A DNA stretch of 64,000 bases from Desulfobacillus sp041396245. GTDB lineage: Bacteria > Pseudomonadota > Gammaproteobacteria > Burkholderiales > Rhodocyclaceae. Below the pieces are notes generated by a model that saw only the letters and a program-made list of their open reading frames with translations, was not told the origin of the DNA and ran no database searches. The position numbers and the translations under genes are program-made. Below, one piece after another: positions 17,434 through 26,505 of this stretch (position 1 is its first letter; each line of letters begins with the position of its first letter). The stretch lies in the NCBI GenBank assembly GCA_041396245.1, contig JAWKYW010000005.1, forward strand, positions 124,001-188,000, in the 5' to 3' direction.

Positions 17434-18441
17434 CTATTTGCCGTCCTTGAGCCACTTCGCCGCATCGAGGGCGAAGTAGGTCAGGATCGCGTCGGCACCG
17501 GCACGCTTCATCGACAGCAGGGCCTCCAGTGCACAGGCCTGCTCGTCGATCCAGCCGTTCTGCCCCGCCGCCTTCAGCATGGCGTATTCGCCGCTCACCT
17601 GATAGACGCAGGTAGGCACCTTGAACTCGTCCTTCACGCGGCGCACGATGTCCAGGTAGGGCAGGCCCGGCTTGACCATCACCATGTCGGCGCCCTCGGC
17701 GATATCGAGGCCAACTTCCCGCAGCGCCTCGTCCGTGTTGGCCGGATCCATCTGGTAGGTGTACTTGTTGCCCTTGCCCAGGTTGCCCGCCGAGCCGACG
17801 GCATCGCGGAAGGGGCCGTAAAAGCTCGAAGCGTACTTGGCCGAGTAGGCCAGGATGCGCGTATGGATCTGCCGCTGGCCGTCAAGTTCGGCACGAATGC
17901 GTCCGATGCGGCCGTCCATCATGTCCGAGGGAGCGACCACGTCCGCCCCGGCCAGGGCGTGGCTCAGCGCCTGCCTGGCCAGTACCTCCAGCGTCTCGTC
18001 GTTCAGCACATAACCGGTCTCGTCGATGAGACCGTCCTGGCCGTGGCTGGTATAGGGGTCGAGGGCGATGTCGGTGATCACGCCGAGTTCGGGAAACGCC
18101 TTCTTTAGCGCCTGCACGACGCGCGGTACAAGGCCGTCCGGGTTGTAGGCCTCTTCCGCGCCGCTGGTTTTCAGCCCCTGGCCGATCACGGGGAACAGGG
18201 CCAGGGCCGGTACGCCAAGCAGTACCGCCTCCTCGGCAACCTTCAGCAAGCGATCAAGGGAATGACGGAACACCCCCGGCATTGATCCCACCGGTTCGGA
18301 TATGCCCTTGCCCTCCAGCACGAACACCGGGTAGATCAGGTCGTCGGTGGCGAGGCGGTTTTCCCGCATCAGCCGGCGCGAGAAGTCGTCATGCCGCATG
18401 CGCCGCATGCGGGTCGAGGGAAATGTGCCTGATAAGCTCAT
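17434..18441 (-). CDS. hemB: Delta-aminolevulinic acid dehydratase (porphobilinogen synthase)
   Basis: A 335-residue enzyme that condenses two 5-aminolevulinate molecules to porphobilinogen in haem synthesis. Characteristic segments are TRMRRMRHDDFSRRLMREN, LDPYTSHGQDGLI, VVAPSDMMDGR, MVKPGLPYLDIV and YQVSGEYAML. I chose ATG 18441 because the family starts a few residues before FPSTRMRR; a TTG farther upstream at 18474 is less likely. It lies downstream of engB, 161 bases away. Confidence 0.95.
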   Translation of the reverse strand: MSLSGTFPSTRMRRMRHDDFSRRLMRENRLATDDLIYPVFVLEGKGISEPVGSMPGVFRHSLDRLLKVAEEAVLLGVPALALFPVIGQGLKTSGAEEAYNPDGLVPRVVQALKKAFPELGVITDIALDPYTSHGQDGLIDETGYVLNDETLEVLARQALSHALAGADVVAPSDMMDGRIGRIRAELDGQRQIHTRILAYSAKYASSFYGPFRDAVGSAGNLGKGNKYTYQMDPANTDEALREVGLDIAEGADMVMVKPGLPYLDIVRRVKDEFKVPTCVYQVSGEYAMLKAAGQNGWIDEQACALEALLSMKRAGADAILTYFALDAAKWLKDGK

Positions 18442-18557
18442 GGTCTTTTCACAAGAAAAATCTTTAATTCGCAATCAATGGAACTTGCGCGGATGATTTT
18501 CACTCAGAAACGCTAGATGGTGATGAACCGTCTCCCGCTTCACCTCCCTGAGCGGGT

Positions 18558-18614
18558 GCCTTAATCAAGTTAAGGCGTTTCTGCCCCCGGTTTTTCTCCC
18601 CTTTAGCCGGGGGC
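18558..18614. repeat. Two hairpins between engB and hemB
   Basis: A perfect 7-bp inverted repeat (GCCTTAA, loop TCAAG, TTAAGGC) covers 18558-18576. A second one (GCCCCCGG at 18583-18590 with CCGGGGGC at 18607-18614) overlaps the engB stop codon. A T-rich run follows the second hairpin on the plus strand only, so in the engB/hemB direction neither is a classical terminator. The short sequence GGCGTTTCT also occurs twice here (18574 and 18612). Confidence 0.55.
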
Positions 18615-19232
18615 GTTTCTTTTTTCCTCCACCTTGGCCAATGCGCCCAGCCAACTGCCGATGACCGCTTCCGCCTCGTCGGCGCCGGTTTTCTTCAGGC
18701 TCGAGAAGAGCTGCACGCTGACCTGGTCGGCCCATGGCGCCAGTTCGCTGCGCGCGGCTTGCAATACCTTGGCCGCCTCGGTGCGCGTCAGCTTGTCCGC
18801 TTTCGTCAGCAGGACGTGAATCGGTTTCCCGGTCGGACCGAACCACTCGAGCATCTGGCGGTCGAGTCCGGTCAGCGGCCGGCGCGCATCCATGATCAGC
18901 ACCAGGCCGCAAATGCTCGTTCGCCCGCTCAGATAGGCCGCCAGAACACCCTGCCACTGGCGGCGAATCGCTTCCGGCACATCGGCATATCCGTAGCCGG
19001 GCAGATCGACGAGGTATGCTCCGTTTTGCAGTTGAAAAAAATTGATCAACTGCGTGCGTCCCGGCGTCTTGCTGACAAAGGCCAGTCGCGTCCTGCCGGC
19101 CAACGTATTGATTGCGCTGGATTTGCCTGCATTGGAACGGCCGGCAAAGGCAATTTCCGCCCCCGAGGGAGGCGGCAGATCGCTCAGCTTGGCAGCAGAG
19201 ATCATAAAAACCGCATTGTCGAACAGGGACAT
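18603..19232 (-). CDS. engB: Ribosome biogenesis GTPase EngB (YihA/YsxC)
   Basis: A 209-residue GTPase needed for 50S subunit assembly and normal division. G1 is GRSNAGKSS, G3 DLPGYG, G4 TKAD. The segment SKTPGRTQLINFF is the switch region typical of EngB. I chose ATG 19232 (MSLFDNAVF), since the frame upstream of it is unlike the family. It is divergent from the cytochrome c4 gene. Confidence 0.94.
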   Translation of the reverse strand: MSLFDNAVFMISAAKLSDLPPPSGAEIAFAGRSNAGKSSAINTLAGRTRLAFVSKTPGRTQLINFFQLQNGAYLVDLPGYGYADVPEAIRRQWQGVLAAYLSGRTSICGLVLIMDARRPLTGLDRQMLEWFGPTGKPIHVLLTKADKLTRTEAAKVLQAARSELAPWADQVSVQLFSSLKKTGADEAEAVIGSWLGALAKVEEKRNAPG

Positions 19233-19350
19233 AGGGATGGCAGGCGTAAACCCGCAGCACATCGCGCAACTTAGGTAAGCTGGTATAGAATAACAGTTTT
19301 TTGCAATTCCGGCCTTGGTCCAGGCCTTGGAAGCCCTAGGAGTCGTACTC

Positions 19351-20001
19351 ATGGTTCATGGTTTCATCGCGCTGTCGCTGGCGTTCGCCTTTGCCGCAAC
19401 GGCTCAGGCCGCCGACAAAACCGCATCCCCGGAAACCGCCGCCAAGGTTGATGTCGCCAAGGGTAGGCAGGTCGCCGAGCAGATTTGCGCCGCCTGCCAC
19501 AACCCGGACGGCAACAGCACGGTCGCTGCGAATCCGAAGCTCGCGGGCCAGCATGCCGATTACCTTTACAAGCAACTCAAGAACTTCAAGGCAGAAGGGG
19601 ATAAACCGGCCGAGCGCATCAACCCCATCATGGGCGGCATGGTCGCGGCGCTGTCGGACCAGGACATGAAGAACGTCGCCGCCTTCTACGCCAGCCAGAC
19701 CCAGACGGGCGAAAAGGCCCTCAGCCAGACCATCGAGACGGGGCAGAAGCTGTATCGTGCCGGCGACGCCGCCCGGGGTCTGCCCGCCTGCGCCGCCTGC
19801 CATGGTCCCGCCGGCGCTGGCATCCCCGCGCAATATCCGCGCATTGGCGGCCAGTTCGCCGAGTACACCGAGACGCAGCTGAAAACCTTCCGCACCGGGG
19901 AGCGCGCCAACGACCCGAACAGCATGATGCGCGCCGTCGCCGCCAAGTTGTCCGACATCGAAATCAAGGCGATTTCAGACTACGTCGCCGGCCTGCGCTG
20001 A
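19351..20001 (+). CDS. Diheme cytochrome c4
   Basis: A 216-residue periplasmic electron carrier. The signal peptide (residues 1-20, ending ATAQA) precedes two cytochrome c domains, each with CAACH as the haem-binding motif (about residues 43 and 140). Distal methionines are present in INPIMGGMV and DPNSMMRAV. Cytochromes c4 pass electrons to terminal oxidases. The ATG at 19351 follows AGGAG at 19338-19342. The gene ends at a strong terminator, so it appears monocistronic. Confidence 0.94.
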   Translation: MVHGFIALSLAFAFAATAQAADKTASPETAAKVDVAKGRQVAEQICAACHNPDGNSTVAANPKLAGQHADYLYKQLKNFKAEGDKPAERINPIMGGMVAALSDQDMKNVAAFYASQTQTGEKALSQTIETGQKLYRAGDAARGLPACAACHGPAGAGIPAQYPRIGGQFAEYTETQLKTFRTGERANDPNSMMRAVAAKLSDIEIKAISDYVAGLR

Positions 20002-20030
20002 GCGTCTTTCGGACGGTACCTGCGGATGGA

Positions 20031-20062
20031 GGGCGTGGCGACGCGCCACGCCCTTTTCCTTT
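20031..20062 (+). terminator. Rho-independent terminator after cytochrome c4
   Basis: A perfect 10-bp stem, GGGCGTGGCG (20031-20040) with CGCCACGCCC (20044-20053), closes an ACG loop and is followed by TTTTCCTTT. Confidence 0.9.
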
Positions 20063-20120
20063 CCTATTTCCCCTTTTTGTGATGCGCCGTTCCGCCCTGC
20101 TCCGATAGCCTCGGACGCCT

Positions 20121-20924
20121 TCAGGGCTTGCGCTGCAATCTCACGATGGCGCGGCCGTCGGACGTGGTTTTCGGCGCCGCCTTCCAGGCATGGCCATGGA
20201 TGACTTCGAAGGTCGCCGGCAGTCGACCTTCGCGCCGCTGCCAGGCGCGGAAGATGCGCCGTCCCTCGCGAAATCCCATCGCACCGAGCAGGCCGTCGCG
20301 CACACCGAGCCGGCGCTGGTCTCGCAGCAGGCCATGCGGGCTGGCGTAGGTGAGTTCGATCGTCTCCATGTCCATCACCGGATCGGCAAAACCCGCCGCC
20401 AGCAGCATGTCGCCGAGATCGTGCATGTCGTGAAAGCGCCGCAGCGTCGTCGCACCCGCGGCGCGCAATTCCTTCAGGGTATCCGGCCCGAGCGCGCTGA
20501 ACATCAGCAGCCCGCCGGTTTCCAGCACGCGCTGCAGTTCGCGCAAAGCCGGCAGCGGATCGTCGAGCCAGTGCAGCATGAGGTTCGACCAGGCCAGTCC
20601 CAGCACGCCATTCGCCAGCGGCAGCGCCCGCACGTCCGCGGCCACGCAGCGCGGGGCGCGGCGGCGCAGCCTGTCCATCAATGAAATGCGCCGCTTCACC
20701 ACGGCCAGCATCGCCGGCGCATAGTCGATCGCCAGGGGAGTGGCCTGCGGATAGCGCGCCTGCAGGGTGCGGATGCCGTCGCCGGTGGCGCAGCCGATGT
20801 CGGCGACGCGGGCGGGCGCAATCCTGACGAAATCGAGCCGCGCCGTCATGCGCAGACCGACTTCCTTCGCCAGCACCGCCGCCTCGTCGTAGGAGGCCGC
20901 CGCCCGGCCAAAGTCAGTCCGCAT
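20121..20924 (-). CDS. bioC: Malonyl-ACP O-methyltransferase BioC
   Basis: A 267-residue SAM-dependent methyltransferase that methylates malonyl-ACP to start pimelate synthesis for biotin. The SAM-binding motif is ADIGCATGDGIRTLQ, followed by AIDYAPAMLAV, ADVRALPLAN and SNLMLHWLDD, which are typical of BioC. The N-terminus MRTDFGRAAASYDEAAVLAKE fits the family. A GTG four codons upstream (20936) is an alternative start. It lies 25 bases downstream of bioB, and the two form a biotin operon. Confidence 0.9.
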   Translation of the reverse strand: MRTDFGRAAASYDEAAVLAKEVGLRMTARLDFVRIAPARVADIGCATGDGIRTLQARYPQATPLAIDYAPAMLAVVKRRISLMDRLRRRAPRCVAADVRALPLANGVLGLAWSNLMLHWLDDPLPALRELQRVLETGGLLMFSALGPDTLKELRAAGATTLRRFHDMHDLGDMLLAAGFADPVMDMETIELTYASPHGLLRDQRRLGVRDGLLGAMGFREGRRIFRAWQRREGRLPATFEVIHGHAWKAAPKTTSDGRAIVRLQRKP

Positions 20925-20949
20925 CGGACGGCGCACGAACTGCCGGCCT

Positions 20950-21927
20950 TCAGCAGGCCTTGAGCCCCAGCCGCTCGAAGAGCGCCTCGTCGCGGCAGGC
21001 CTCCGGGTTGCCGGTGGTGAGCAGCTTGTCGCCGTAGAAGATGGAATTGGCGCCAGCGAGGAAGCACAGCGCCTGCAGTTCGTCCGGCATCTCCTGGCGG
21101 CCGGCGGAGAGGCGCACCAGGCTCGTCGGCATGGTGATGCGCGCCGCGGCAATGGTGCGCACGAACTCGAAGGGATCGATCGGCTCGGCGTTTGCCAGCG
21201 GCGTGCCGGGCACCGGCACCAGGTTGTTGATCGGCACCGATTCCGGCGGCGGATTCATGTTGGCCAGTTCGGCGATCAGACCGGCGCGGCTAGTGCGCGT
21301 TTCGCCCATGCCGACGATGCCGCCGCAGCAGACATTGATGCCGGCCTCGCGTACCTTGCCGAGGGTGTCGAAGCGGTCGGCCTGGCTGTGGCTGGTGACG
21401 ACGCTGCCGTAGAACTCAGGCGCGGTATCCAGGTTGTGGTTGTAGTAGTCGAGGCCGGCGGCCTTCAGCTTCTCGGCCTGACCTTCCTTGAGCATGCCCA
21501 GGGTGACGCAGGTTTCCAGGCCAAGGGCCTTCACGGCGCGGATCATCTCGCTCACCTGCTCGAGGTCCTTGTCCTTCGGGCCGCGCCAGGCGGCGCCCAT
21601 GCAGAAGCGGCTGGCGCCCTTCTCCTTGGCAGCCCGCGCGGCGGCGACCACCTCGTCGATCTCCAGAAGCGACTCCTTTTCCAGCCCGGTATGGTGGCGT
21701 GCCGCCTGCGAACAGTAGCCGCAATCCTCCGAGCAGCCGCCGGTCTTCACCGAGAGCAGGGTCGAACGCTGCACGCTGTTGGCGTCGAAATGGGCGCGAT
21801 GCACCTGCTGGGCGCGGAACAGCAGGTCGTTGAAGGGCAGTTCGAACAGCGCCTGGATCTCGGCGGCGGTCCATTTTTTCTGTTTGGGTGAGTCCTCGCT
21901 CACGCGCTCGACGGCGGCTGTCTGCAT
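20950..21927 (-). CDS. bioB: Biotin synthase
   Basis: A 325-residue radical SAM enzyme that inserts sulfur into dethiobiotin. The [4Fe-4S] cluster motif is CSEDCGYC. Other marks are FCMGAAWRGPKDKDLE, YYNHNLDTAPEFY and the C-terminal GANSIFYGDKLLTTGNPE. I chose ATG 21927 (MQTAAVERVSED) as the upstream frame is unlike BioB. It is divergent from the ComF-type gene, and bioC follows. The usual bioF, bioA and bioD are not in this window. Confidence 0.96.
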   Translation of the reverse strand: MQTAAVERVSEDSPKQKKWTAAEIQALFELPFNDLLFRAQQVHRAHFDANSVQRSTLLSVKTGGCSEDCGYCSQAARHHTGLEKESLLEIDEVVAAARAAKEKGASRFCMGAAWRGPKDKDLEQVSEMIRAVKALGLETCVTLGMLKEGQAEKLKAAGLDYYNHNLDTAPEFYGSVVTSHSQADRFDTLGKVREAGINVCCGGIVGMGETRTSRAGLIAELANMNPPPESVPINNLVPVPGTPLANAEPIDPFEFVRTIAAARITMPTSLVRLSAGRQEMPDELQALCFLAGANSIFYGDKLLTTGNPEACRDEALFERLGLKAC

Positions 21928-21983
21928 GTCGGGGAAATGCTTCGGATAGAATCGGACAAGGATGATGGTGGAAGGGGCGGGGC

Positions 21984-22679
21984 TTGTCAATTTCCCGGAC
22001 GACAATTCAGGCGTTGGCCGGTCTGCTGCCGCAGGACTGCTTCGTCTGCGGCCGGAACAGCGGCGACCGGCTGGTCTGCGTCGCCTGCTCGGCCGACCTG
22101 CCATACCTGACCGGCCCGCTCTGTCCGGTCTGCGCCCTGCCTTCGGCGGATGGCTCCGTGTGCGGCGCCTGCCGGAATTCCCCGCCGCAATACGACGCCA
22201 CCATTGCCGCCTTCCGCTACGCCTTTCCGGCGGAACACCTCGTGCAGGGGCTGAAGTACCGCCACCGCCTGCCGCTGGCCGACTGGCTGGCCGAGACGCT
22301 CTTGAGCCGCATCGCCGCGGACGGGATCGATTGCGTCGTTCCCCTGCCGCTCTCCGCGCAACGCATGAAGGAACGCGGCTTCAACCAGGCCCAGGAAATC
22401 GCCCGCCCGCTGGCGCGGCAGCTCGGCCTGCCGCTCCTGTCCGATGCCTGCGCCCGCGTACGCGACACGGCGCCGCAGGCCAGCCTGCCCTGGAAAGCGC
22501 GCCAGGCCAACATCCGCCACGCCTTCGAGTGCCGCATCGACCTGGCCGGGAAGGGCATCGCCGTGGTCGACGACGTGATGACCACCGGCGCGACGCTCAA
22601 TGAGTTCGCCGGCCTGCTGAAACGGAGCGGCGCGGCGCGAGTTGAAAACTGGGTGGCGACGCGAACGCTGCCGGCCTGA
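21984..22679 (+). CDS. ComF-family phosphoribosyltransferase-like protein
   Basis: A 231-residue protein. The N-terminal cysteine pairs (CFVCG, CVAC, CPVC, CGACR; residues 19-62) form a double zinc ribbon, and the C-terminal PRTase fold has the PRPP loop VVDDVMTTGAT. ComF proteins assist DNA uptake in naturally competent bacteria and are also found near biotin genes in proteobacteria. The start is TTG at 21984, with AAGGGGCGGGG upstream. The presence of type IV pili in the window is compatible with competence, but no comEA or comEC is seen. Confidence 0.88.
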   Translation: MSISRTTIQALAGLLPQDCFVCGRNSGDRLVCVACSADLPYLTGPLCPVCALPSADGSVCGACRNSPPQYDATIAAFRYAFPAEHLVQGLKYRHRLPLADWLAETLLSRIAADGIDCVVPLPLSAQRMKERGFNQAQEIARPLARQLGLPLLSDACARVRDTAPQASLPWKARQANIRHAFECRIDLAGKGIAVVDDVMTTGATLNEFAGLLKRSGAARVENWVATRTLPA

Positions 22680-22683
22680 ACTT

Positions 22684-23895
22684 CTACTGCAACCGCCTGA
22701 GTTTCTGGTCGACAAAGGCGGCCAGCTCGACGGACAGGTTCCCCGTCGCCCTGGCCCGTTCGTAGGCTTCCCGCGCCTCGGCCGGTTTTCCGTCCGCTTC
22801 GAGCGAAATGCCCAGCCCCATCCACCAGATGCCAGCCTGGGGCAGGAGGCGCAACGCCGCCCGGTACTCCGCAACGGCGTCCTTGTGCAAAGTCAGCCGC
22901 TGCAGGACGGCGGCGTGGAAGGCGCGAAACTCCGGGTTCTCCACAGCCGCGGCAGCCGCCTTGCGCAGCGTCCGCTCCGCCCCCTCGATGTCGCCGCCTT
23001 CCAGTTGCAGGCGGGCCAGCCGGGAAGCGAACCGGGGTTGCGCCGGGTCCCGGGCCAGCACCTCCTCGAGCAGTCTCCTGGCGTCTTCGAACCGGCGCTG
23101 CTCGACCAGCAGGCCGAACAAGGCCAGGCGCGCGCCGGTATGACCGGCGTCCTCGCTGAGCGCGCCGCGCAGCACGTCCGCCCCCTCCTGGATGCGCCCC
23201 TGGTTGACCATGCCCAGGGCGCGCCGGTATTCATTCTCGGCCCGTTCGCGCGAAGTCGTCTGGCGCATTTTCTTCTCGATGCGCCCTTCGTCCGCCGCCG
23301 CCCCATCGACCACCGCGGCCGCAACGTCGGCCTCGGGCACGCGGGAAAGCGCGGTTTCCACTTTCAGTCCGCTTTTCTTGACCGCCTGCAGCCTGGGTGC
23401 CGGCGGCTTGCTGATTGGCGACGCGGGCAGGGCACGTTGGGCTGCGGTTTCTGTTTTCGGCCCGGCCGCTGGTGCAGAGGAAGGCTGGGCAATGGCGGCC
23501 GGCGGAGGCGGCAAACCGATCGGCTTTTCACTCACGCCGGCCGGGCTTGCTTCGGCGGCGGTCGCCGGGGTCGGCAGCGGCGCTGGCAACGATGCGGGCT
23601 CGACGGCCGCGGGCGGCGGTAAAGGGGCCGGCGCGATCGCCACGGGAGCCGGACTGATGGTCGCCGGCGCCGGCGTTTGAGTTGGAGCCGTCCCGGCAGG
23701 CATCCCCCCAAGGAACCACCAGGCTGCCACGCCCAGGAGCAGCGCCACCATGACCGCCCCGAGCAGGAAACCGCTGCGCGGGGAAGCCCTGCGTGACGGC
23801 GGCAGCGAACGAATGTCCTGGGCGGTTCCGGCATCCCCGGACAGCGTCGCCCGCCGAGACTCGAGATCCTGCAACATCTGGTTGATCAGACTCAT
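22684..23895 (-). CDS. mshN: MSHA pilus biogenesis protein MshN (TPR)
   Basis: A 403-residue bitopic membrane protein. It begins MSLINQMLQDLESRR, the hallmark of MshN, then has one membrane segment (about residues 42-62), an Ala/Pro-rich linker (65-170) and tetratricopeptide-like repeats to the end. It is thought to help assembly of the secretin or pilus complex. It is the last gene of the mshI-N block and converges on the ComF gene. The same-strand frame upstream of 23895 is open but runs into mshM, so the ATG at 23895 is preferred. Confidence 0.88.
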   Translation of the reverse strand: MSLINQMLQDLESRRATLSGDAGTAQDIRSLPPSRRASPRSGFLLGAVMVALLLGVAAWWFLGGMPAGTAPTQTPAPATISPAPVAIAPAPLPPPAAVEPASLPAPLPTPATAAEASPAGVSEKPIGLPPPPAAIAQPSSAPAAGPKTETAAQRALPASPISKPPAPRLQAVKKSGLKVETALSRVPEADVAAAVVDGAAADEGRIEKKMRQTTSRERAENEYRRALGMVNQGRIQEGADVLRGALSEDAGHTGARLALFGLLVEQRRFEDARRLLEEVLARDPAQPRFASRLARLQLEGGDIEGAERTLRKAAAAAVENPEFRAFHAAVLQRLTLHKDAVAEYRAALRLLPQAGIWWMGLGISLEADGKPAEAREAYERARATGNLSVELAAFVDQKLRRLQ

Positions 23896-23905
23896 ACCCG
23901 TTTCC

Positions 23906-24739
23906 TCACCACAAGCGCCACGTGGGCAGGCGCGCGCCCTCTGTATCGCGGGCGGCGGCCTTGACATTGCGCGGCGCGACTTCCTGCCGACCCTCGCCAT
24001 AGGCGGCCAGCATGGATTTGTGCGCCAGAATGTTGATCAGGCGCGGTGTGCCGTGCGCCGCGCGGTGGATCAGTCGCACCGACGCCGGCGGAAAGACGCG
24101 ATGTCCGCGATAACCCGCCACCCGCAGGCGATGGGCCAGGTACAGATCCATCTCTTCCGGCTTCAGTCCGCCGAGGCGGTAATGGAAGGAAATGCGCTGC
24201 CGCAGCTGCCGCACCGAGGGATTGGCCAGACGCTCATCCAGCTCCGGCTGGCCGAACAAGACCAGCTGCAGCAGCTTGCGCTTTTCGGTTTCAAGGTTGG
24301 AGAGCAGTCGCAGCGACTCCAGGCTCTCCATCGGCAGTGCCTGGGCCTCGTCCAGGCACAGCACCACCGCCCTGTCCTGCCGGGCAAATTCGAGCAGCGC
24401 CTGGTTCAGCCCCTTGAGCAGGTGGTACTGGTCGGCATCCTTGTCCAGCTCGACGCCGAGTTCCTCGGCCAGGGCCAGCATCAGCGTGCGCGGCTCGAGG
24501 TAGGGGTTGGGCAGGTAGGCGCTGACGGTGCCATTTCCGAGCGTGGCCAGCAGCCGCCGGCAGAGCAGCGTCTTGCCGGTGCCGACTTCGCCGGTGATCT
24601 TGATGAAGCCTTCGCCGCTCCTCAGCGCGATCAGCAGCGTGTTGAGCGCTTCCTGGTGGGCCGTGCCGGCAAAGGCGAAGCTGGTGTCCGGCGTGATGCC
24701 GAAGGGAAGCTCGCGCAGGCCGAAGTGCTCAAGGTACAT
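23906..24739 (-). CDS. mshM: MSHA biogenesis ATPase MshM (ExeA/GspA-like)
   Basis: A 277-residue AAA-type ATPase. It starts MYLEHFGLRELPFGITPDT, as ExeA-like proteins do, with Walker A GEVGTGKT, Walker B VLCLDEAQ and a sensor region TPRLINILAHKSMLAAY. Unlike ExeA it has no C-terminal peptidoglycan-binding domain and no membrane segment. It probably works with MshL and MshN in placing the secretin through the cell wall (inference from ExeA). Confidence 0.9.
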   Translation of the reverse strand: MYLEHFGLRELPFGITPDTSFAFAGTAHQEALNTLLIALRSGEGFIKITGEVGTGKTLLCRRLLATLGNGTVSAYLPNPYLEPRTLMLALAEELGVELDKDADQYHLLKGLNQALLEFARQDRAVVLCLDEAQALPMESLESLRLLSNLETEKRKLLQLVLFGQPELDERLANPSVRQLRQRISFHYRLGGLKPEEMDLYLAHRLRVAGYRGHRVFPPASVRLIHRAAHGTPRLINILAHKSMLAAYGEGRQEVAPRNVKAAARDTEGARLPTWRLW

Positions 24740-24743
24740 CGCT

Positions 24744-26495
24744 CTAGCGCGCCGGCGCGGCGGGGCGCTCCATCGCGCGCAGACGCTCGCGCGTCTCGAC
24801 GATGTCCTGCTCCCACTCCTTGTCGCCGTGGATCACCGTCGGCTTGAGCAGGACGACGATCTCGCGCTTCTGCAGGCCCTTCCTGCCCTGCTTGAAGAAG
24901 GCATTGACGCCCGGCACGTCGCCGAGGCCGGGCACCTTGCCGCCGTCGTCGGACTGGACGTATTCCATCAGTCCGCCGATGGCGACGATGTTGCCGTTGC
25001 GCACGCGCACGATGCTGTCCGTCTCGTTGATGCTGCTCGAAGCCAGCGGCAGCTGGAAGGTGCCGAGCGTGCCCAGGTTGATTACCTTGTTGCGCTCCGA
25101 GACCACGCTGACGGAAGGGCGGATGTGCAGGATGATGTTGTCGTCCTCGTCGATCTGCGGCATCACGTCGAGGGAAATGCCCGAGAAGAAAGGCTGCACG
25201 GTGATGGTCGGCGAGGTCGTCGTGCTGCTGCCGCTCGACGAAGTCGTGGTGCTGATGTTGGTCACGAAGAAGTCGTCGGTGCCGACCTTGAGCACCGCCT
25301 TCTGGTTGTTGATGGTGGCGATGCGCGGGCTGGACAGGACATGCACCGTACCCTGCGTCTCCAGGAAAGAAATCAGCGCGGAGAAGTTCGCCGTCTGGAA
25401 GGCCAGGCCGAGCACCCCGGCGAGCGGGCCGCCGGCGATGCGGCTGACGGCGCCGGCAAGCGGCGCCGCCAGGACGTTGCCGAGCGTATTCGGCACGAAG
25501 GTGCCGGCGTCCGTATCGTAGGGCGTGACGATATCCCCGGCCTGGTTGCTGCCGAGTCCGGGGGCCTGGGTGTTGAACTGGCTCGTATTGGCGCCGGAGG
25601 ACAGGCGATGGCGGCCGGTGGCGGTGAAGGTACCCCAGTTGATGCCGGCCTGGAACTGCTCGGAGAGCACTACCTCGACGATTTTCGCCTCCAGCATCAC
25701 CTGGCGCTCAATGGTCAGCTGCGAGGCGCGCAGGAAATTCTCCACCTCGCGCAGCTCGCGCGGCATGGCGCGCACCACGATGACGCCCGATTGCGGCGAA
25801 ATCACCACGTTGCGCCCGCCTTCGGCGCCGATGATCGCCTTGATCGCGTCGTTGATCTCGCCCCAGAAATCCATCTGGTTGGTCGTCGACACCGAACTGC
25901 CAGCCGCCGGCTGCGAGGTGGTGCCCGCCGCCTGCGTCGTTCCCGCCGCGCCGGCCGTCGGGGTGGTCGAGGTGATCGAGCCGGAGACGACGCGGGTGTC
26001 GCTGCGGCCCTGCCGCTGCGCCGTCAGGTAATTCACCTTGAACACCTTCGACTGCATGGTCAGCGGCTGCACGAAGATGCGCGCGCCCTGCACGCGGTAC
26101 TCGTAGCCGTACAGCTCGCGAATGGTATCGAGGGCCTCCAGCACCGTCACGTCCTTCAGGTTGACGGAAATGCTGCCGGTCACCTCCGGGCTCACCAGCA
26201 TGCTGTAGCGGGTGCCGGAGACGATCGCCATGAACACCTGGCTGGCGGGGGCGTTGCTCACCGACAGGTCGAAGCGCGGTTCGAGCGCCCTGGCCGCGGG
26301 CGCCGCGATCGGTCCCGCCAGCGGCGGCACGAGGGCCCGGCTGACGGCGTCGGGCGCGGCCTCCCGGTTGCGGTTTTCCGTCGCGCGCTGCATTTCGGTG
26401 CCGATCGTGTCGCGCACCACGCCGGGCTGGATCGACGAAAGCGTGTTGCATCCCGCCAAGATGAACAGCGCTGCCAGGCCAAGGATTCGCGTCAT
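24744..26495 (-). CDS. mshL: MSHA outer-membrane secretin MshL
   Basis: A 583-residue secretin that forms the outer-membrane channel for the pilus. The lipobox LAGC puts the lipidated cysteine at residue 16. A short STN/N0-like domain (about 75-140) and an N1-like domain with a Thr/Ser/Gly-rich loop (residues 185-205) come first. The secretin domain follows, with RQVMLEAKIVEVVLS and, near the C-terminus, VPGLGDVPGVNAFFKQ and KREIVVLLKPTVI. It is four bases upstream of mshM. Confidence 0.93.
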   Translation of the reverse strand: MTRILGLAALFILAGCNTLSSIQPGVVRDTIGTEMQRATENRNREAAPDAVSRALVPPLAGPIAAPAARALEPRFDLSVSNAPASQVFMAIVSGTRYSMLVSPEVTGSISVNLKDVTVLEALDTIRELYGYEYRVQGARIFVQPLTMQSKVFKVNYLTAQRQGRSDTRVVSGSITSTTPTAGAAGTTQAAGTTSQPAAGSSVSTTNQMDFWGEINDAIKAIIGAEGGRNVVISPQSGVIVVRAMPRELREVENFLRASQLTIERQVMLEAKIVEVVLSEQFQAGINWGTFTATGRHRLSSGANTSQFNTQAPGLGSNQAGDIVTPYDTDAGTFVPNTLGNVLAAPLAGAVSRIAGGPLAGVLGLAFQTANFSALISFLETQGTVHVLSSPRIATINNQKAVLKVGTDDFFVTNISTTTSSSGSSTTTSPTITVQPFFSGISLDVMPQIDEDDNIILHIRPSVSVVSERNKVINLGTLGTFQLPLASSSINETDSIVRVRNGNIVAIGGLMEYVQSDDGGKVPGLGDVPGVNAFFKQGRKGLQKREIVVLLKPTVIHGDKEWEQDIVETRERLRAMERPAAPAR

Positions 26496-26505
26496 GTCTG
26501 TTTCC

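Noticed and set aside
18583..18625. Rho-independent terminator on the plus strand between hemB and engB
   Set aside because: The hairpin and T run are in the right order only on the plus strand, where no gene is transcribed towards it. It may be fortuitous.
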